13,497 nt of DNA. It comes from Gammaproteobacteria bacterium. Its GTDB lineage: Bacteria; Pseudomonadota; Gammaproteobacteria; GCA-001735895. Where the stretch lies: NCBI GenBank assembly GCA_015494335.1, contig WGBK01000034.1:1-13497 (forward strand). Reading direction: 5' to 3'. Below the pieces are notes generated by a model. The model did no database searches, was not told where the DNA came from, and saw only the letters and a program-made list of their open reading frames with translations. The translations under genes and the position numbers were made by a program. Numbering within the stretch: the stretch's first letter is position 1; every line of letters begins with the position of its first letter. Positions 6,260 through 13,497 of the stretch are shown one piece after another.

Positions 6260-7396
6260 ATGAAAAGAACAGGTTTCATCGGCTGGCGCGGCATGGTCGG
6301 CTCGGTGCTGATGCAGCGCATGCGCGAGGAAGGCGACTTTGCCCGCATCGAAGAGCCGGTATTCTTCACTACTTCCCAGGTCGGCCAGCCCGGCCCGGAC
6401 ATCGGCAAGGACATCCCGCCGTTGCAGGATGCCCACGACCTCGAAGCCCTGAAGAAGATGGATGTCATCGTCACCTGCCAGGGCGGCGACTACACGAAAG
6501 CGGTGTATCAGCCGTTGCGTGATGCCGGCTGGCAGGGCTACTGGATCGATGCGGCCTCGACCCTGCGCATGGCCGATCACACGGTGATTGTGCTGGATCC
6601 GGTCAATCGCGGCGTCATCGACGCGGCGCTGGATGCCGGCGGCAAGGACTACATCGGCGGCAACTGTACCGTGAGCCTGATGATGATGGCCCTCGGCGGC
6701 CTGTTGCAGAACGACCTGGTCGAATGGATCAGCGCCATGACCTACCAGGCCGCTTCCGGCGCCGGTGCGCGCAACATGCGCGAGCTTATCGCGCAGATGG
6801 GCAGTATCCACGATGCGGTTGCCGATCAGCTCGACGACCCGGCGGCCAGCATTCTCGAGATCGACCGCCGCGTCATCGAACACATGCGCTCCGACGATTT
6901 CCCCACCGACCAGTTCGGCGTGCCCCTGGCCGGCAGCCTGATCCCCTGGATCGATGTGCCGATGCCGAGTGGCCAGAGCAAGGAGGAATGGAAGGGTGGC
7001 GTCGAAACCAACAAGATCCTCGGCCGCATCGCCGATCGTGGTGATGAGTTGATTCCCATCGACGGCCTCTGCGTGCGCATCGGCGCGATGCGCTCCCACT
7101 CCCAGGCCCTGACCGTGAAGCTGAAGAAGGATCTGCCGCTGGACGAGATCCACGACCTGCTCGCCTCGGCCAACGACTGGGTGCGGGTGCTGCCGAACGA
7201 TCGCGAGATCAGTATGCGCGAACTGACCCCGGCCGCCGTCACCGGCACCCTGGATGTGCCGGTCGGCCGCCTGCGCAAGCTGGCCATGGGCAATGATTAC
7301 CTGGCGGCCTTTACCGCCGGCGACCAGCTGCTGTGGGGCGCGGCCGAACCCCTGCGCCGCATGCTCGGCATCCTGCTCGAGCGCGACGGACGATGA
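6260..7396 (+). CDS. asd: Aspartate-semialdehyde dehydrogenase
   Basis: This enzyme reduces L-aspartyl phosphate to aspartate semialdehyde with NADPH, the shared precursor of diaminopimelate/lysine, threonine and methionine. It has 378 residues, in the range of the proteobacterial E. coli-type enzyme (about 367-370). The cofactor motif G-F-I-G-W-R-G-M-V-G-S-V-L is at residues 5-17. The catalytic Cys136 sits in G-G-N-C-T-V-S-L, Gln163 in Y-Q-A-A-S-G-A-G, and Arg273 and His280 in R-I-G-A-M-R-S-H, so the active site is complete. The start is ATG 6260; AGGAG (6248-6252) lies inside the leuB end. An in-frame ATG farther upstream (6179) is only part of the leuB overlap. The stop overlaps the start of the next gene (ATGA). 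Confidence 0.97.
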   Translation: MKRTGFIGWRGMVGSVLMQRMREEGDFARIEEPVFFTTSQVGQPGPDIGKDIPPLQDAHDLEALKKMDVIVTCQGGDYTKAVYQPLRDAGWQGYWIDAASTLRMADHTVIVLDPVNRGVIDAALDAGGKDYIGGNCTVSLMMMALGGLLQNDLVEWISAMTYQAASGAGARNMRELIAQMGSIHDAVADQLDDPAASILEIDRRVIEHMRSDDFPTDQFGVPLAGSLIPWIDVPMPSGQSKEEWKGGVETNKILGRIADRGDELIPIDGLCVRIGAMRSHSQALTVKLKKDLPLDEIHDLLASANDWVRVLPNDREISMRELTPAAVTGTLDVPVGRLRKLAMGNDYLAAFTAGDQLLWGAAEPLRRMLGILLERDGR

Positions 7397-8322
7397 GTCG
7401 GCGACTGGCGGTCACACACGCCGGCGGGCCGCTGGCGGAAGCATTGCTCGAGCAATTCCAGGAGTCCGGCATCCCGCCGGATTCGCTCGTTCTGCTCGAC
7501 CGCGAGGACCGGGTGGGCAAGCGAATCGCCTGGGGCGACAGCTGGCTTTCTGTCGAAGATCAGCACGACTTCGACTACGAGAATCTCGTCGGCGTACTGC
7601 TGCTGGAAGCGGATGCCGAGCTGGTCGATCTGTTGCAGCATGCCGACTGCCCGGTCCTCAGCCACCTGCCTCTCGTCGAGCAGGCTCCCCTGTTTACCGG
7701 CGCGGGCTGCCCGCTGCCGGAACAGGGCTTCGTCAAGCTGCCCGCGGCCGAGCAGGCCACGGTACTCCCGGGATTGCAGGCCCTGGGTCAACGAGCCGGC
7801 CTGGAGTCGCTGCATCTGGTCTCCATCGTCTCGGCGATGCATCTCGGGCAGACGGGTGTCGACGATCTGGCGTCCCAAACCATCGGCCTCCTCAACAGTC
7901 GCGACATCGATGCCGGCGTTTTTCCGCAGCCGCTGGCCTTCAACCTGATTCCCGTCCCACCGGGATCGGACGACGAACTGATGCAGCTGGTCGGCGGCGA
8001 CCGGATCCGTCTCGGCCAGCAGCAATTACTGGCTCCGGCCTTCCACGGTCTGGCCATTGCCGTGGCGCTTCGCCTGCGACAGGGGCTGGATCTCGAACAG
8101 GCCGAAAACGCCCTGCGCGAAGCCGGTTTTCGTTTCAGCGACGAGGCGGTCAGCCCGCGCAGCCACTGTCAGGAGGGAAGCGACAGCTGGGTGGCCCAGC
8201 TGCAGCAGCCGCAGCAGGACGCGCAGGGGCTGCAGTTCTGGGTGGTCGCCGACTCGGTCAAAAACGGTACCTTGCGCTTTTATCGGGAAGCCGCTGAATT
8301 TTTGCTAAAATCTGTTTTGTAA
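7393..8322 (+). CDS. Asd paralogue of the USG-1 type, probably not catalytic
   Basis: This 309-residue protein has the fold order of aspartate-semialdehyde dehydrogenase. An N-terminal Rossmann-like part starts L-A-V-T-H-A-G-G-P-L-A-E-A-L-L, and a dimerisation domain follows from about residue 140. Signatures shared with E. coli USG-1 are P-L-A-F-N-L-I-P (180-187), L-A-P-A-F-H-G-L (213-220) and Q-F-W-V-V-A-D-S-V-K (281-290). The nucleotide glycine motif G-x-x-G-x-x-G is eroded. The site of the catalytic Cys (near residues 115-122, V-K-L-P-A-A-E-Q) has none. Dehydrogenase activity is therefore unlikely; a structural or regulatory role is inference. The start codon overlaps the asd stop by 4 nt (ATGA), implying coupled translation. 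It sits between asd and fimV exactly as its Pseudomonas counterpart does. Confidence 0.85.
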   Translation: MSRRLAVTHAGGPLAEALLEQFQESGIPPDSLVLLDREDRVGKRIAWGDSWLSVEDQHDFDYENLVGVLLLEADAELVDLLQHADCPVLSHLPLVEQAPLFTGAGCPLPEQGFVKLPAAEQATVLPGLQALGQRAGLESLHLVSIVSAMHLGQTGVDDLASQTIGLLNSRDIDAGVFPQPLAFNLIPVPPGSDDELMQLVGGDRIRLGQQQLLAPAFHGLAIAVALRLRQGLDLEQAENALREAGFRFSDEAVSPRSHCQEGSDSWVAQLQQPQQDAQGLQFWVVADSVKNGTLRFYREAAEFLLKSVL

Positions 8323-8330
8323 TCTATAGT
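8302..8330 (+). promoter_or_regulatory. Predicted sigma70 promoter of fimV
   Basis: TTGCTA (8302-8307) and TATAGT (8325-8330, five of six consensus bases) are separated by exactly 17 nt in an AT-rich patch unusual for this GC-rich region. The promoter overlaps the last codons of the asd-like gene. Transcription would start near 8337 and give a leader of about 107 nt before the fimV GTG at 8444. Confidence 0.6.
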
Positions 8331-8335
8331 TGCGA

Positions 8336-8357
8336 TCACTTGTGAAAGTGTTTTCTT
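8336..8357 (+). terminator. Short hairpin with T-rich tail at the operon end
   Basis: CACTT (8337-8341) and AAGTG (8346-8350) make a 5-bp stem with a GTGA loop, followed by TTTTCTT. An alternative TCAC-TT-GTGA pairing overlaps it (8336-8345). It could be a weak intrinsic terminator for the leu-asd transcript. It also lies right at the predicted fimV start site, so it may instead cap the fimV leader. The stem is short. Confidence 0.3.
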
Positions 8358-8375
8358 GAAACGCTTCGGTCAGGC

Positions 8376-8389
8376 TGCGGCAATCCGCA
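8376..8389 (+). promoter_or_regulatory. Hairpin in the fimV leader
   Basis: TGCGG (8376-8380) and CCGCA (8385-8389) pair around a CAAT loop in the predicted 5' untranslated region of fimV. It is a plain stem-loop with no recognised class. Its position about 40 nt before the ribosome site allows a role in mRNA stability, but nothing in the sequence proves one. Confidence 0.2.
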
Positions 8390-8443
8390 TGGTCGGGCCG
8401 CGCGAACAACAATAATCCGGTGGGGAGTTTGGGAGACTACATC

Positions 8444-11400
8444 GTGCGAAAACTGGGACTAATCTTTACTTTCTGCATTGGGCTATTGGCATATCCGCTG
8501 ATCAGCCTGGCATTGGGGCTTGGCGAAATCGAAGTCGAATCCTACCTCAATCAACCCCTGAAGGCGGAGATTCCGGTCGTCTCCGCGCGACCCGGAGAGG
8601 TCGATGACCTGCTGGTCAGCCTGGCCAGTCGCGATGCCTTCCGCAAGGCGGGTCTGGAACGGCCCGCGGTGCTTTCCCTGCTGCGCTTCAAGGTCGAGAA
8701 GAATGAGGATGGAACCAGCGCACGCATTCTCGTCAGCACCAAGAAGCCGGTCAAGGAGCCCTTCCTGAATTTCCTCGTCGAGGCTGATTGGGCCAAGGGC
8801 CGGCTGCTGCGCGAGTACACGGTACTGCTGGATCCCCCGATCTTCGCCCAGCAGCCTGCTGCCGCCACTCCCGAACCGGCTCCGGCGCCCCAGGCCGCAG
8901 CCGAGCCGCAGCCCGCCGCGGAATCCGAGCCGATGCCGGCTCCCATCGCGATGAGCGAGGAAACACCCACGACTGAACCCGAAACCGTTGCCGCGCCAGC
9001 GCCCCAGGGTGACGAGATCGCCTATGTGCCGGACGAGGCTACAGAGACCGCCACGGAACAGGAGGCTGCTCCGGCCGAATCGACTGTTGGCGGCAGCATT
9101 GTGGTCGAGAAGGGCGATACCCTCTGGGGCATCGCCAGCCAGTTCAAGGATGGCGAGCATACGATGGCCCAGATCATGCTGGCACTGCAGCAGGCCAATC
9201 CGGATGCCTTCGGCCAGGACAACATCAACAACCTCAAGGTCGGCGCCGTTTTGCGTATTCCCGAGCCGCAGGCCTTCGACAGCTTCAGCAAGCAGGAAGC
9301 CTATGCCCGGGTACTGGAACAGAACGGTCTGTGGGATGAATATCTGGCCCGTGTCAACGGCCGCAGCAGTACTGCTACTCCGCAGGGCGAGTCAATGGCT
9401 GCCGGCAGCGGCAGCGAGACCGGCGGTGAAGGCGGTGGCCAGCTGAGCCTGCTGGCGCCGGGCGAAGGCGATTCCGAATCCGCGGGCCTGCAGGACCAGG
9501 CCAACGGCGACGATGTTGCCCGCATCCGCAAGCAACTGGCGCTGGCCGAGGAAGAACTCGAAGCCACGCGCATGGAAAACAGCAACCTGCAATCCCGTGT
9601 GCAGGATCTCGAGCAGCAACTGAAGAAATTCGAGGAATTGCAGCAGAAGCTGCTGCAGATGGAAGACAGCTCGCTGGCCCAGCTGCAGCAGAATGCGTCG
9701 CAATCCGGCGAGGAAGCGGCCCCGGCCGAAGCCCAGAAACAGGAAGCCCCGACCGACATGGCGGCCGACAGCGGCGACCAGATGATGGAAGAATCGGCCC
9801 CGGCCGATACCGCGGATGAAAGCCTGGTTTCCAAGACCAAGCTGGTCGAGGATGGCATGAATTCCGAAGCCACTGGTGGCGAAGGGATGGCCGAAGAAAC
9901 CATGGCTGGTGAAACCCCGGATCAGGCCGGCAGCGAAGCAGGCATGGACGGCATGATGGAGGAAGCGCCCGCCGAGGGTGGCATGATGGCCGAGGGCGGC
10001 GATGCCATGACCGAAGAGACCACGGCTGAATCCGGCGACAGTGGCGCGATGGAACCAATGGATTCCGGTTCGGACATGACCGCCATGGGCGAGGAAATGG
10101 CCCCGGCCAGCGACGAAGCCATGGGCGAGGAAGCCACCGCCGTTAACCCGCCGGCCCCGATAGTCACCGAACAACCCCAGGGACAGGGCGGCCTGCTCGA
10201 CATGCTGCCTTCGATGAACAGCCTGCTGGGCGATCCCGTCATGCTCGGCGGTATCGGCGCGATACTCGCGTTGCTGCTGGGACTGCTGTTCGTCCGTCGC
10301 AAGAAGTCGGACGATGACGACGATGCCGGCATCACCCTGGATGTCGCCGACAGCGGTAGCGATGACGACCAGACTCCGATTCACATTCCCGAAGTCGAAG
10401 GTACTTCCGAGACCGAGTCCACCCAGATCGAAATGCCCGGAGAGGAAACCCCGGCCGAGGAACGTACCGTCGAGGAAACCGTGGCCGATCTGGGCATGGA
10501 AACCGAGGACTACAATGCCGAGGAACTGCTCGATGAGGTCTCTCTGGACGAGGAAAGCTCCTTCGAACAAACCGCGGTGCTCAGTGCCGACGAGATGCCC
10601 CAGGCCGAGGAGTCCGAGGAACAGGACGATGTGCTCAACGAGGTGGATGTCTATCTGGCCTACGGCCTCTACGACAATGCCGAGGATCTGCTGAAAAGCT
10701 CTCTCGAGGAGCACCCGACCCGCGCCGACTACCGCGCCAAGCTGCTCGATACCTACTACGCGAACAAGAACAGGGACGCCTTCATCGAGGAAGCCCGCGC
10801 CCTGCGTTCGCTCGGCGGTGCTGCCGACCGCTTCTGGGATCGCGTCCAGGTCATGGGTCATGAACTCGCGCCCGAAGAGGAGATGTTCTCCGGTGCCGAG
10901 AACATTGATCCCGATGTGGTCAAGATCGACTACGAGAAACCGCAGACCGCCGATTTCGATCTCGGCGCCGATGCCGACCAGACCGATTTCGCCGCCGATT
11001 TCGATCTCGGCGAGGAAAGCGAGGATATTGCCGACACCCTGGTGGTGCCGGAAGCGCCCGAGGAAGCCAGGGAAAAATCCGGCGATGTGGATCTCTCCCT
11101 GGACGAGGACATGAGTCTTGATGACGAGGATGCGCTCAGCTTCGAACTGCCCGATGATCTCGACGAGAAGGTCGAGGAAGAGATCGAGGACATCAGCGAG
11201 CTGAACCTCGAGGAAACCGAGGAAGCCTCGATTCCCGGCAAGGTACCGCCCCCGGCCGACGAGGACGAGCTGAGCCTGTCCCTGGACGACGACGAGACTG
11301 ACTTGGCCTCCCTGGAAGCCGAGCTGACCGAGGAAGCTCCGGCGATGGACGAGTTGCCGGATTCCCTTGATGTGGAACTCGACCTCGAGGAAGAGGTGAG

Positions 11401-11923
11401 CGAGACGATCGAGGAAGCGGAAAAGGATCTTGCCGACCAGGATACCGAACTGATGCCGACACCGGCCGACGCGGTCGAGGAAGAGGTCGGAGAGGAAGGC
11501 ACCCGCCATGTCGAGGCGGCGCTGGATCTGGATCTCGCCGACGAGGAAGGCGAAGCGCTGCACACCGATACCTTTGCACCGGCGGAAGACGATATCACCG
11601 AATTCCGCCCGGCTGACATGTCCGGCGATTTCGAGTTGCCGGAAACGGCCGAGGAAGTCGAGGGCGGCCGCATCGACGACAAGACCGGCACCTTTGCCCC
11701 CGGCGACTTCGACGATGACATGGCCGCCGATGCGGCCGAGGATATCGAGGATCTGATGCTGCCCGACGATGTGGACGAGGTGGCCACCAAGCTCGATCTG
11801 GCCAAGGCCTTCATCGACATGGGCGATGCCGAGGGTGCGCGCAGCAGCCTGCAGGAAGTGCTCGAGGAAGGCAGCGACGAGCAGAAAGCCGAGGCGACGG
11901 ATCTGCTGAATCAGATCAAGTAA
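8444..11923 (+). CDS. fimV: FimV polar hub / motility protein
   Basis: This is a single-span inner-membrane protein of 1159 residues (P. aeruginosa FimV is about 920). In order: signal peptide (about 1-25, then L-G-E-I-E-V-E-S-Y-L-N-Q-P-L); FimV N-terminal domain (to about 130); a Pro/Ala/Glu linker (136-215); LysM peptidoglycan-binding domain (219-270, G-D-T-L-W-G-I-A-S); coiled coil (350-416); a Met/Glu-rich linker (430-565); transmembrane helix (600-617) followed by R-R-K-K; an acidic cytoplasmic part with a TPR-like block (730-808); and the C-terminal FimV domain (1110-1159). FimV organises the cell pole for type IV pili, chemosensory and flagellar components. GTG 8444 is preferred because GGGAG (8431-8435) precedes it by 8 nt and the signal peptide starts there; a GTG at 8420 would add eight residues. 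It has its own promoter and terminator. Confidence 0.93.
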   Translation: MRKLGLIFTFCIGLLAYPLISLALGLGEIEVESYLNQPLKAEIPVVSARPGEVDDLLVSLASRDAFRKAGLERPAVLSLLRFKVEKNEDGTSARILVSTKKPVKEPFLNFLVEADWAKGRLLREYTVLLDPPIFAQQPAAATPEPAPAPQAAAEPQPAAESEPMPAPIAMSEETPTTEPETVAAPAPQGDEIAYVPDEATETATEQEAAPAESTVGGSIVVEKGDTLWGIASQFKDGEHTMAQIMLALQQANPDAFGQDNINNLKVGAVLRIPEPQAFDSFSKQEAYARVLEQNGLWDEYLARVNGRSSTATPQGESMAAGSGSETGGEGGGQLSLLAPGEGDSESAGLQDQANGDDVARIRKQLALAEEELEATRMENSNLQSRVQDLEQQLKKFEELQQKLLQMEDSSLAQLQQNASQSGEEAAPAEAQKQEAPTDMAADSGDQMMEESAPADTADESLVSKTKLVEDGMNSEATGGEGMAEETMAGETPDQAGSEAGMDGMMEEAPAEGGMMAEGGDAMTEETTAESGDSGAMEPMDSGSDMTAMGEEMAPASDEAMGEEATAVNPPAPIVTEQPQGQGGLLDMLPSMNSLLGDPVMLGGIGAILALLLGLLFVRRKKSDDDDDAGITLDVADSGSDDDQTPIHIPEVEGTSETESTQIEMPGEETPAEERTVEETVADLGMETEDYNAEELLDEVSLDEESSFEQTAVLSADEMPQAEESEEQDDVLNEVDVYLAYGLYDNAEDLLKSSLEEHPTRADYRAKLLDTYYANKNRDAFIEEARALRSLGGAADRFWDRVQVMGHELAPEEEMFSGAENIDPDVVKIDYEKPQTADFDLGADADQTDFAADFDLGEESEDIADTLVVPEAPEEAREKSGDVDLSLDEDMSLDDEDALSFELPDDLDEKVEEEIEDISELNLEETEEASIPGKVPPPADEDELSLSLDDDETDLASLEAELTEEAPAMDELPDSLDVELDLEEEVSETIEEAEKDLADQDTELMPTPADAVEEEVGEEGTRHVEAALDLDLADEEGEALHTDTFAPAEDDITEFRPADMSGDFELPETAEEVEGGRIDDKTGTFAPGDFDDDMAADAAEDIEDLMLPDDVDEVATKLDLAKAFIDMGDAEGARSSLQEVLEEGSDEQKAEATDLLNQIK
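10949..11012 (+). repeat. Short direct repeat inside fimV
   Basis: A 19-bp perfect direct repeat (10949-10967 and 10994-11012) starts every 45 bp and encodes A-D-F-D-L-G twice. It keeps the reading frame, since 45 is a multiple of three. It looks like a local duplication within the acidic, low-complexity cytoplasmic region. Confidence 0.75.
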
Positions 11924-11942
11924 GGGCCTGACGCGCTACCCC

Positions 11943-11974
11943 AAAACCTGCTGCCTTCCGGCAGCAGGTTTTTT
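11943..11974 (+). terminator. Intrinsic terminator of fimV
   Basis: AACCTGCTGCC (11945-11955), a TTCC loop and GGCAGCAGGTT (11960-11970) form a perfect 11-bp stem, extendable to 13 bp with the flanking A and T bases. It ends in a run of six T (11969-11974). It lies 19 nt after the fimV stop. This is a textbook rho-independent terminator and separates fimV from truA. Confidence 0.95.
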
Positions 11975-11990
11975 GTTTCCCGGCAAGACC

Positions 11991-12111
11991 CGTGGGATTC
12001 CATCAATCTTTCAGCGGCCGGATACATCCAAATGCCCACGAGAAAGAAGCTTCCAGCGGAAAGATCCCGGTCGGTAGGTGAACGACCGGCTTCGGGCCCT
12101 GCTGCAACAGG
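11991..12111 (+). promoter_or_regulatory. Possibly structured leader upstream of truA
   Basis: Between the fimV terminator and truA lie four potential helices: CGTGGG/CCCACG (11991-11996 with 12035-12040), ATCTTTC/GAAAGAT (12006-12012 with 12059-12065), CCGGTCG/CGACCGG (12067-12073 with 12083-12089, 9-nt loop) and CCTG/CAGG (12098-12101 with 12108-12111). The first two cross each other, so they would either alternate or form a pseudoknot. The last includes the only purine-rich ribosome-site candidate. No known riboswitch class is recognised, and no clear promoter was found. Confidence 0.3.
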
Positions 12112-12123
12112 ATGGTTACAGCC

Positions 12124-12906
12124 ATGACCCGCATCGCCATCGGCATCGAATACGACGGCTCGGCCTACCACGGCTGGCAGCGCCAGAAGCACAGTTCCTC
12201 GGTACAGGAACGGGTCGAGCAAGCCCTGTCCTTTGTCGCCGACGAGGCGGTGGAACTGGTCTGTGCCGGGCGCACCGACAGTGGTGTGCACGCCCTGGAA
12301 CAGGTGGTGCATTTCGATACCTCTGCCGAACGCAGCGAACGCGCCTGGCTGCTGGGTTCGAACTGTCGCCTGCCGCGGGATATCCGTCTGCGCTGGGCGC
12401 GGCCGGTGAACGAGGACTTCCATGCCCGCTTCTCGGCCATCGCCCGCAGCTATCGCTACCTGATTCTCAATGCCCCGGTGCCGAGCGCGATCTTCCATGA
12501 CAAATGCTGCTGGGAACATCAGGTTCTGGACGAGGAACGCATGCATCGTGCGGCGCAGGAGCTTGTCGGCGAGCATGATTTCAGCAGCTTCCGTGCTGCC
12601 GGTTGCCAGGCAAAATCCCCGATCCGCGAGATCGAGTATCTGCGCGTGGAGCGTGCCGGCGAGTTCGTCCATATCGACATCAAGGCCAATGCCTTCCTGC
12701 ATCACATGGTACGGAACATCGCCGGCAGCCTGATGGTTATCGGCAAGGGTGAGCAGCCGGAGCAGTGGCTGGGGGAGTTGCTCCAGCAACAGGATCGGCG
12801 CCTGGCGGCGATGACCGCGCCGGCTGGCGGCCTGTATTTTATTCAGGCCTTTTATCCGCCGGATTTCGATCTGCCCCAACAACCGCGACGCCCGCAGCTG
12901 TATTGA
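12124..12906 (+). CDS. truA: tRNA pseudouridine(38-40) synthase
   Basis: TruA converts uridines 38, 39 and 40 of the tRNA anticodon arm to pseudouridine. The product has 260 residues, near the family norm. The N-terminus (R-I-A-I-G-I-E-Y-D-G-S-A-Y-H-G-W-Q-R-Q) is diagnostic. The catalytic Asp52 lies in A-G-R-T-D-S-G-V-H-A (48-57). The active-site tyrosine region Y-R-Y-L-I-L-N and the conserved A-F-L-H-H-M-V-R-N-I-A-G-S-L segment are present. The ATG at 12124 fits family N-termini; an in-frame ATG at 12112 would add only M-V-T-A. The ribosome site is weak (GGATGG, 12110-12115, 8 nt ahead). Downstream trpF begins 47 nt after the stop on the same strand, as in Pseudomonas. Identity secure, start fairly sure. 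Confidence 0.96.
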   Translation: MTRIAIGIEYDGSAYHGWQRQKHSSSVQERVEQALSFVADEAVELVCAGRTDSGVHALEQVVHFDTSAERSERAWLLGSNCRLPRDIRLRWARPVNEDFHARFSAIARSYRYLILNAPVPSAIFHDKCCWEHQVLDEERMHRAAQELVGEHDFSSFRAAGCQAKSPIREIEYLRVERAGEFVHIDIKANAFLHHMVRNIAGSLMVIGKGEQPEQWLGELLQQQDRRLAAMTAPAGGLYFIQAFYPPDFDLPQQPRRPQLY

Positions 12907-12953
12907 TTACAATCCGCTTTGACATCGACCACTGAGCCACTCTGTCCGAATCC

Positions 12954-13497
12954 ATGCTCCAGCAGCCCGCCCGCACCCGCATCAAGATCTGCGGCCTGAA
13001 GACCGTGGAACAGGCCCTGGCCGCGGCTCTCGCCGGTGCCGACACCATCGGGCTGGTTTTTCACGCCCGCAGCCCGCGCTGCGTCGGCCTGGATCGAGCG
13101 CTGGAGATCCGCGAGGCCCTTCCGGCCTTTGTCTCCGTCACGGCCCTGTTCATGGACGAGTCGCAGGAACTCGTGGCCGAGGTGGTCGAGCGTCTCGCCC
13201 CCGAATGCCTGCAGTTCCACGGCGCTGAAACCCCCGATTTCTGTGAACAATGGGGACGCGCCTACATCAAGGCCCTGCCCATGGGCGACCTGTCCACGGT
13301 GCGCGAAATCCTCGACTATGCCGCTCGCTATCATTCGTCTCGCGGCTTCCTTTTCGACAGCCACTCGGCTGGACGGCAAGGGGGCTCGGGTGATACATTT
13401 GACTGGTCCCGGATCCCTTCCGATTTTCCCCATCCGCTGATCCTCGCCGGCGGCCTGAATCCGCAGAATGTGGCGCGCGCGGTAACCGAGCTGCGCC
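12954..13497 (+). CDS. trpF: Phosphoribosylanthranilate isomerase (3' truncated by the window)
   Basis: TrpF catalyses the Amadori rearrangement of N-(5-phosphoribosyl)anthranilate to CdRP in tryptophan synthesis. A total of 181 codons are visible with no stop, so roughly the last tenth is missing. The TIM-barrel active-site residues are present: Cys13 in R-I-K-I-C-G-L-K and Asp135 in F-L-F-D-S-H-S. The phosphate-binding features G-G-S-G-D-T-F-D-W (143-151) and L-A-G-G-L-N-P-Q-N-V (164-173) are also seen. The ATG at 12954 fits the family N-terminus, but no ribosome site precedes it, so translation may depend on truA or be inefficient. A TTGACA hexamer at 12919-12924 has no matching -10 at 16-18 nt. 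Identity is secure. Confidence 0.95.
   Translation, partial: MLQQPARTRIKICGLKTVEQALAAALAGADTIGLVFHARSPRCVGLDRALEIREALPAFVSVTALFMDESQELVAEVVERLAPECLQFHGAETPDFCEQWGRAYIKALPMGDLSTVREILDYAARYHSSRGFLFDSHSAGRQGGSGDTFDWSRIPSDFPHPLILAGGLNPQNVARAVTELR

Noticed and set aside
4495..6474. A 659-codon open frame on the - strand opposite leuD, leuB and asd
   Set aside because: It is antisense to three genes with complete active sites. Its composition (His, Gln, Ala, Gly, Val rich) is what GC-rich codon bias produces in the opposite strand, and it shows no domain.
7393..8322. Second functional aspartate-semialdehyde dehydrogenase
   Set aside because: The catalytic cysteine position and the intact glycine-rich nucleotide motif are missing, while the adjacent asd has every active-site residue.
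9392..11563. A 723-codon open frame on the - strand opposite fimV
   Set aside because: It mirrors the low-complexity acidic codons of fimV (GAG/GAA giving Leu/Phe on the other strand) and has no ribosome site or domain.
1..13497. Mobile elements, CRISPR arrays, tRNA or rRNA genes, prophage parts
   Set aside because: I saw no transposase, terminal inverted repeats, regular spaced repeats, integrase or tRNA-like cloverleaf. Codon style is uniform throughout.

Overview
The window is a GC-rich chromosomal segment of a proteobacterium, most probably a gammaproteobacterium. It carries the order LysR / leuC-leuD-leuB-asd-(asd-like)-fimV-truA-trpF, which I know from Pseudomonas and relatives. The FimV has the gammaproteobacterial architecture: signal peptide, LysM, one membrane span and an acidic C-terminus. 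I cannot name the genus. There is no mobile element, CRISPR array, tRNA or rRNA, so this reads as conserved core chromosome with some accessory detail.

Left part (1-1917): the tail of an unrecognised gene, then a 12-span MFS permease of the HcaT-like group on the + strand. It converges on a small secreted DUF2914 protein on the - strand.

Centre (1915-8322): a LysR regulator on the - strand is divergent from the leucine cluster leuC, a 46-residue entericidin-like lipoprotein, leuD and leuB, followed by asd and a catalytically degenerate Asd paralogue of the USG-1 type. Gaps run from 18 nt down to a 4-nt overlap, so this looks like one operon. It makes isopropylmalate isomerase (LeuCD), isopropylmalate dehydrogenase (LeuB) and aspartate-semialdehyde dehydrogenase (Asd). 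It therefore joins leucine synthesis to the aspartate-family branch (lysine/diaminopimelate, threonine, methionine). leuA is not in the window. The divergent control region holds a TTCAT-N7-ATGAA inverted repeat of LysR-box type that overlaps the predicted lysR -35. The lysR transcript may be leaderless.

Right part (8300-13497): a good sigma70-type promoter inside the end of the asd-like gene drives fimV, an 1159-residue polar hub protein with a methionine/glutamate-rich periplasmic linker. A strong intrinsic terminator closes fimV. A possibly structured leader precedes truA (tRNA pseudouridine synthase), and trpF follows and runs off the window.

No wholly new system stands out. The items most worth a second look are the lipoprotein embedded in the leu operon, the LysR/leuC control region, the Met-rich FimV linker and the truA leader.
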